From assembly GCA_013140485.1 (NCBI GenBank), contig JABFSS010000039.1, positions 1-16,178 of the forward strand: a DNA stretch of 16,178 nucleotides, given 5' to 3'. Made by a program: the position numbers and the translations under genes. How positions within the stretch are numbered: the stretch's first letter is position 1; each line of letters begins with the position of its first letter. Below, in pieces: positions 13,190-16,178 of this stretch. Under the pieces are notes generated by a model. The model was not told the origin of the DNA, made no database searches, and was given only the letters and a program-made list of their open reading frames with translations. Source of the stretch: Candidatus Peribacteraceae bacterium (GTDB lineage Bacteria; Patescibacteriota; Gracilibacteria; Peribacterales; Peribacteraceae).

Positions 13190-14326
13190 ATGCACATCTC
13201 TCTCCGTCACCGCATTCGCGTATCTGTAGGCCTGTTTTCCATCATCACGATGATGGGAATCGGGCGACTGGAAGCCGCGCGTCCCACGTTTCAGACACCC
13301 TATGTGACGCGCGCCGAGGCGGCGATGCTCTTGCTCCAAGCGCGTGTGCCCACGATCCCGCCGCTGCTCAGTAACGGCGAATTCCCCGATGTTCCCCGCG
13401 GCGAGTGGTACGAACGCTACGTCGTGGTCGCCGAACGACTCGGGATCCTGCAGGCGCACCCCGTCACCAACCGCATCCGCCCCGAAGACCCCGTGACCCG
13501 CGCGGAATTCCTCTCGATGGCGGCGCGGACATTCGGCGTGAACGTCAGTCTCTTCGTTCCGTCCTACGAGGACGTGTCCGCCCAAGCCTGGTACGCCCCG
13601 GTCGCCGGCATGGCCCAGCGGTTGAACCTGTTCCCCGCCGATCCCGACCAGTCGGTCCTGCGGCCGGAGGAGTACATGATCCATGCCGAAGTGGCCCGCT
13701 CGGTGCAGCTGTTGATCGACGCGTCTGACAAAACCAAATTGAAGAACATCGCGGTGGGGTCGATGAACGACAACGCGAAGATTTCCACAAATACGAAGAG
13801 CGTGGCGCTCATCAAGCCGCGTGGTCCGGCGACGCACAGTGCGCCGGCGTCCAGTCCGTCGCTCTTCTCGTACCTGCAGAAAGTACTGTCGCCGGGCGCC
13901 GATACGCGGCAAATCGCGTCGCTGCGGCGTGACGTACTCGCACTGGTCAACGCGGCACGCGTCGGAGCCGGCCTGGGCACGCTGAAGCAGCATCCCACGC
14001 TCGAAACGTCCGCCCAGCAGTACGCCGAGAGCATGGCCCGCGACGATTTCTTCGGGCACGTGAGTCCCGGCGGTGAAACGCTGAAGGAGCGTATGGAGAA
14101 ATCCGGCTACTACAAGCCGTTCTTCCGGCTCGAGTGCCTCTGCGTGACGCGCTTCCTCCTCGGCGAAAACCTCGCCCGCGGGCAGAAGACGGCGAAGGAA
14201 GTGGTGACTGACTGGCTCGCCTCCCCCAGCCACCGCGAAGCCATCATGAACCCCGACTTCACCGACACCGGCATCGGCATTAGCGCAGGGGTGTGGGTGG
14301 AACATTTTGGGGGGAAACAGAAATAG
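13190..14326 (+). CDS. S-layer-homology and CAP-domain secreted protein
   Basis: 378 residues. A signal peptide or anchor (about 10-29) is followed by two or three SLH-type units (about 36-175): FPDVPRGEWYERYVVVAERL, then a block with RIRPEDPVTRAEF, then YEDVSAQAWYAPVAGMAQRL. A Ser/Ala/Pro-rich linker (about 195-235) leads to a C-terminal CAP domain (about 243-374). SLH units normally bind cell-wall polymers, so this would display CAP at the surface. In the CAP domain, Glu326 (GENLA) and His348 (PSHRE) are kept, but the first family His is replaced by Tyr278 (SAQQYAESM). The CLC pair (316-318) mirrors the CNC of the upstream paralogue. It has its own extended -10 promoter. Confidence 0.9.
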   Translation: MHISLRHRIRVSVGLFSIITMMGIGRLEAARPTFQTPYVTRAEAAMLLLQARVPTIPPLLSNGEFPDVPRGEWYERYVVVAERLGILQAHPVTNRIRPEDPVTRAEFLSMAARTFGVNVSLFVPSYEDVSAQAWYAPVAGMAQRLNLFPADPDQSVLRPEEYMIHAEVARSVQLLIDASDKTKLKNIAVGSMNDNAKISTNTKSVALIKPRGPATHSAPASSPSLFSYLQKVLSPGADTRQIASLRRDVLALVNAARVGAGLGTLKQHPTLETSAQQYAESMARDDFFGHVSPGGETLKERMEKSGYYKPFFRLECLCVTRFLLGENLARGQKTAKEVVTDWLASPSHREAIMNPDFTDTGIGISAGVWVEHFGGKQK

Positions 14327-14414
14327 TTATTAGTGGTTAGTGATTAGTTATTAGGAGCCTGGAAAAAATCCACTAATCACTAATAACTACTCACTACTAA
14401 CTAATCACTAATAG
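14327..14414. repeat. Inverted repeat of TTAGTGATTAG units between convergent genes
   Basis: The left arm (TTATTAGTGG, TTAGTGATTAGTTATTAG, 14328-14354) and right arm (CACTAATCACTAATAACTA, then CTAATCACTAATAGG) are near reverse complements around GGAGCCTGGAAAAAATC. It begins at the CAP stop and ends five bases before the stop of the DJ-1 family gene, so it could end both transcripts as an AT-rich hairpin. Confidence 0.65.
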
Positions 14415-14419
14415 GCCGA

Positions 14420-14929
14420 TTACAAGGATGCAAACGCCCGCCCGAAATCTTCTGCCGCCCCCGGCCCATTCCCCGTCACAATCAATCCATCAACCGTGAC
14501 CGCCTCTCCCGTGTACTCCACATCATGCAGCGCCATGAACCCCGCCTGATCCCCGTCTTCATTCCAGACGGTCGCCTTCTTGCCGGCAAGCACCTCCGCC
14601 GCCGCGAGGATCTTCGGCGCAATGCAGATCGCCCCGAGCGGCTTCTTCGTTTTGACGGTATCCTGAGCGATCCGCTTCGCGTCAGCGTTCTGCCAGAGAT
14701 TTGATGCTCCCGGCCCGCCAATGAATCCGATGCGGTCGTAATCGTTCACGTCGACGTCTTGGAGCGCGACCGCGGCCTCTTCCTCTGCCCCGAACTTCCC
14801 CATGCATTCCCCCGCTTCGGTCGACGCGAGGATGACGTCAAAACCCGCGTCGACAAGACCGTCGCGCGTGCCGTTGAGTTCAACATCCTGAAAGCCCTTT
14901 TTGGCGATGATGAGAAGAGCTTTCTTCAT
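14420..14929 (-). CDS. DJ-1/PfpI family protein
   Basis: 169 residues from ATG 14929. The fold is clear: strand KKALLIIA, Glu17 in FQDVELNG, strand FDVILAST, GFIGGPGA, the nucleophile elbow GAICIAPKILAAAEVL with Cys102, and VTGNGPGAAEDFGRAF at the end. Family members include glyoxalases, chaperones, amidotransferase-like enzymes and PfpI-type hydrolases. Cys102 and Glu17 are present, but the residue after the Cys is Ile, not the His of PfpI proteases, so protease activity is doubtful. It sits in the island between rpsE and rplO, on the ribosomal strand. An ATG eight codons upstream lies inside the promoter and is rejected. Confidence 0.92.
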   Translation of the reverse strand: MKKALLIIAKKGFQDVELNGTRDGLVDAGFDVILASTEAGECMGKFGAEEEAAVALQDVDVNDYDRIGFIGGPGASNLWQNADAKRIAQDTVKTKKPLGAICIAPKILAAAEVLAGKKATVWNEDGDQAGFMALHDVEYTGEAVTVDGLIVTGNGPGAAEDFGRAFASL

Positions 14930-14935
14930 AAAAAC

Positions 14936-14941
14936 ATCATA
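14936..14941 (-). promoter_or_regulatory. -10 box of the DJ-1 family gene, leaderless
   Basis: TATGAT on the minus strand is followed by six bases (GTTTTT) and then ATG 14929, so transcription would begin on the start codon. No strong -35 is present. The gene may therefore be transcribed independently of rpsE upstream. Confidence 0.5.
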
Positions 14942-14986
14942 CAACAAACACAAGCTTGAGGATCACAGCATTGTGTACAAACACCA

Positions 14987-15033
14987 TTGTCATCCCGAGT
15001 AGAAATTGCCGCAGCAATTTCGTACGAGGGACT
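14987..15033. repeat. Palindromic repeat, family A copy 3
   Basis: The element begins TTGTCATCCCGAGTAG, as in the other copies, and ends CGTACGAGGGAC. The inner stem is an 8-bp perfect GAAATTGC-CGCA-GCAATTTC. It differs completely in sequence from the inner stems of copies 1 and 2 but occupies the same position. It lies directly after the degenerate rpsE tail copy. Confidence 0.8.
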
Positions 15034-15070
15034 ACTCAATCTTCCCCTTCCGATGAACATCCCTCTGCTT
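15032..15070 (-). pseudogene. Degenerate second copy of the rpsE 3' end
   Basis: Read on the minus strand this segment encodes KQRDVHRKGKIE and a stop, against KQKDIHRKGKDL at the true end of rpsE. The two lie 73 bases apart and in different frames. Most base differences are at third positions or give similar residues (I/V, K/R), which suggests both copies were once coding. No start or rest of S5 belongs to this copy, so it is a fragment. Confidence 0.6.
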
Positions 15071-15104
15071 CGCCGCAGCACTCAGCAAGATAATATGGAA
15101 ACGC

Positions 15105-15809
15105 TCAGAGATCCTTCCCCTTGCGGTGAATATCCTTCTGCTTCTCGATATCCTTCTTCGCGATCTCCGTGAGTCCAAGACCGCCGGAGCGGACTTCTTG
15201 GGCGCCTCCCGGAACATAGACCTGACCGGAGCCTTTCATGACGTCATCGGACATTTTCTTGGTCGAGCCGTCCGCAGCATCAACCACCGCTGTTGCGAGC
15301 TCCGCCGTCGTGGGAGCGATCACTCCTCTGAGCATCTGGAGCGCCATGATGGAGGTCTGCGCGTTGACGAGTTTGTTGCGCGTGCCGAAGCGTTTGCTGA
15401 GAACATTCTTCACGCCTGCCTGATCGAGGATCACGCGGAGCGCTCCGCCGGCGATGATGCCGGTTCCGGGCCTTGCGGGAAGCAAACGGATGCGCGCGGC
15501 TTTGAATTTGATTTCCACGGAATGCGGGATCGTGTCTTTCACTATGGGAATACGGATCATCGCACGCTTGGCGGCGGCCGTTGCCTTTTTGACGGCAGCT
15601 TGCACTTCCGTCGCCTTGCCCGTGCCGAGACCGACTTTGCCTTTCTTATTCCCGATGACAACGATCGCGCGAAAACGCATGCGGCGTCCGCCTTTCACCA
15701 CGCGCGTGACGCGGTCGACGCTCAGCGTCACCTCCGAGAATTCGGTCGGTTCACGCTGGCGGCGGTGGCCGCCGCCTTTGCGGTCGTTACGTGGAGGTTT
15801 GGGGGGCAT
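15105..15809 (-). CDS. rpsE: 30S ribosomal protein S5 with extended C-terminus
   Basis: 234 residues against about 167 in E. coli. The S5 core is clear: VTRVVKGGRRMRFRAIVVIG, NKKGKVGLGTGKATEV, the SVEIKFKAARIRLLPARPGT strand and GGALRVILDQAGVKNVLSK. It lies near the decoding centre and mRNA entry and affects accuracy. The first 20 residues are basic and Gly-rich. About 40-50 residues beyond the usual end include GSGQVYVPGGAQEVRSGGL and a charged tail KKDIEKQKDIHRKGKDL. The gene starts 12 bases after the rplR stop. Downstream, rpmD is absent and an unrelated island follows. Confidence 0.98.
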   Translation of the reverse strand: MPPKPPRNDRKGGGHRRQREPTEFSEVTLSVDRVTRVVKGGRRMRFRAIVVIGNKKGKVGLGTGKATEVQAAVKKATAAAKRAMIRIPIVKDTIPHSVEIKFKAARIRLLPARPGTGIIAGGALRVILDQAGVKNVLSKRFGTRNKLVNAQTSIMALQMLRGVIAPTTAELATAVVDAADGSTKKMSDDVMKGSGQVYVPGGAQEVRSGGLGLTEIAKKDIEKQKDIHRKGKDL

Positions 15810-15821
15810 AAAAGAGGAGAA

Positions 15822-16169
15822 TCAAAATTGTAATCCGCCTTCGCGAGCTGCGTCGGCGAGTTCCTTGATGCGTCCGTGGTACTTGTACGGTCCGCGGTCG
15901 AAGACGACGGCGGTCACTTTAGCATCTTTGGCTTTCTTCGCGATCAGTGCGCCGACCTTCTTGGCGCCTTCTTTCGTCAGCTTCGCTTTGGCCTCGAGGC
16001 TCGACGCAAACGCGAGCGTCTTGCCAGCGGAGTCATCGATCAGCTGCACGCGGATGGCCTTGAGAGAGCGGTGCACCGACATGCGCGGGCGCTCGGACGT
16101 GCCGCGGATCCTGGCGCGGACGCGTCGGAGGCGGGCTTGCCGGAGTTGGGTCTTCGTGGGGCGGGACAT
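15822..16169 (-). CDS. rplR: 50S ribosomal protein L18
   Basis: 115 residues, usual length and complete in the window. The N-terminal basic helix (LRQARLRRVRARIRGTSERP), RMSVHRSLKAIRVQLIDDS, and the end VVFDRGPYKYHGRIKELADA then AREGGLQF are characteristic. L18 binds 5S rRNA and helps join it to the large subunit. It precedes rpsE as in other bacteria. Only nine bases upstream are visible (CCAATCCCC on the coding strand), with no Shine-Dalgarno motif. Confidence 0.98.
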   Translation of the reverse strand: MSRPTKTQLRQARLRRVRARIRGTSERPRMSVHRSLKAIRVQLIDDSAGKTLAFASSLEAKAKLTKEGAKKVGALIAKKAKDAKVTAVVFDRGPYKYHGRIKELADAAREGGLQF

Positions 16170-16178
16170 GGGGATTGG

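Noticed and set aside
13184..14305. 373-codon minus-strand frame opposite the SLH-CAP gene
   Set aside because: His/Arg/Gly-rich composition with no recognisable motif; the plus strand encodes clear SLH and CAP domains.
15126..15833. 235-codon plus-strand frame opposite rpsE
   Set aside because: Shadow of the S5 coding sequence; no motif and odd composition.
1..16178. CRISPR array, tRNA, rRNA or transposase gene
   Set aside because: No regularly spaced direct repeats, cloverleaf-like segments, rRNA motifs or transposase-like proteins were found by reading the window; the repeats present are palindromic and scattered.

Overview
This window looks like a piece of a bacterial chromosome from the Candidate Phyla Radiation. 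I favour Peregrinibacteria/Peribacteria, but that is an inference and not a search result. The reasons are the late spc/alpha ribosomal-protein cluster with no rpmD (L30) gene, a trait known to be shared across CPR bacteria, together with compact genes, several ATGA-type overlaps, and secreted CAP and S-layer-homology proteins. TGA is a normal stop here (rpmJ, secY, infA, rplQ and rpsE all end in TGA), which argues against the recoded Gracilibacteria/Absconditabacteria lineages. Almost no start codon has a Shine-Dalgarno motif, and several promoters place the transcript start on or within a few bases of the start codon.

Layout from left to right. 1-285: the edge of the window, with a strong minus-strand promoter facing a short leaderless reading frame that is probably broken. 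286-2214 (-): a TMTC-like membrane glycosyltransferase with C-terminal TPRs. 2215-2287: an AT-rich divergent promoter region. 2288-3391 (+): an unfamiliar alpha/beta-hydrolase-like protein. 3479-3841 (+): a small unknown protein. 3842-3892: a palindromic repeat between convergent genes. 3898-4501 (-): two small unknown proteins, one secreted with four cysteines, at the end of the ribosomal cluster. 4527-12479 (-): rpsI, rplM, rplQ, rpoA, rpsD, rpsK, rpsM, rpmJ, infA, map, adk, secY and rplO, which are transcribed in the reverse order (rplO first). 12581-14326 (+): two secreted CAP-domain proteins, the second with S-layer-homology domains. 14420-14929 (-): a DJ-1/PfpI family protein. 15105-16169 (-): rpsE and rplR, the upstream continuation of the ribosomal cluster.

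Most of the window serves protein synthesis and export. It encodes ribosomal proteins S5, S4, S11, S13, S9, L18, L15, L36, L17 and L13, initiation factor IF-1, the RNA polymerase alpha subunit, the SecY channel, adenylate kinase and methionine aminopeptidase. The order is the usual bacterial one except at rpsE-rplO. There, where rpmD normally sits, an island of about 2.6 kb carries three unrelated genes, two of them on the opposite strand. Next to this junction lies a degenerate second copy of the 3' end of rpsE.

The gaps between genes, including those inside the ribosomal cluster, are largely filled with short palindromic elements of at least four kinds. Copies of the same kind often differ by compensating changes that keep the hairpin. 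IF-1 carries an unusual proline-rich tail that runs into the start codon of rpmJ. I see no CRISPR array, tRNA, rRNA or transposase gene, and no clearly new multi-gene system. The best leads are the island inside the ribosomal cluster, the hairpin families, the IF-1 tail and the leaderless/SD-less gene starts.
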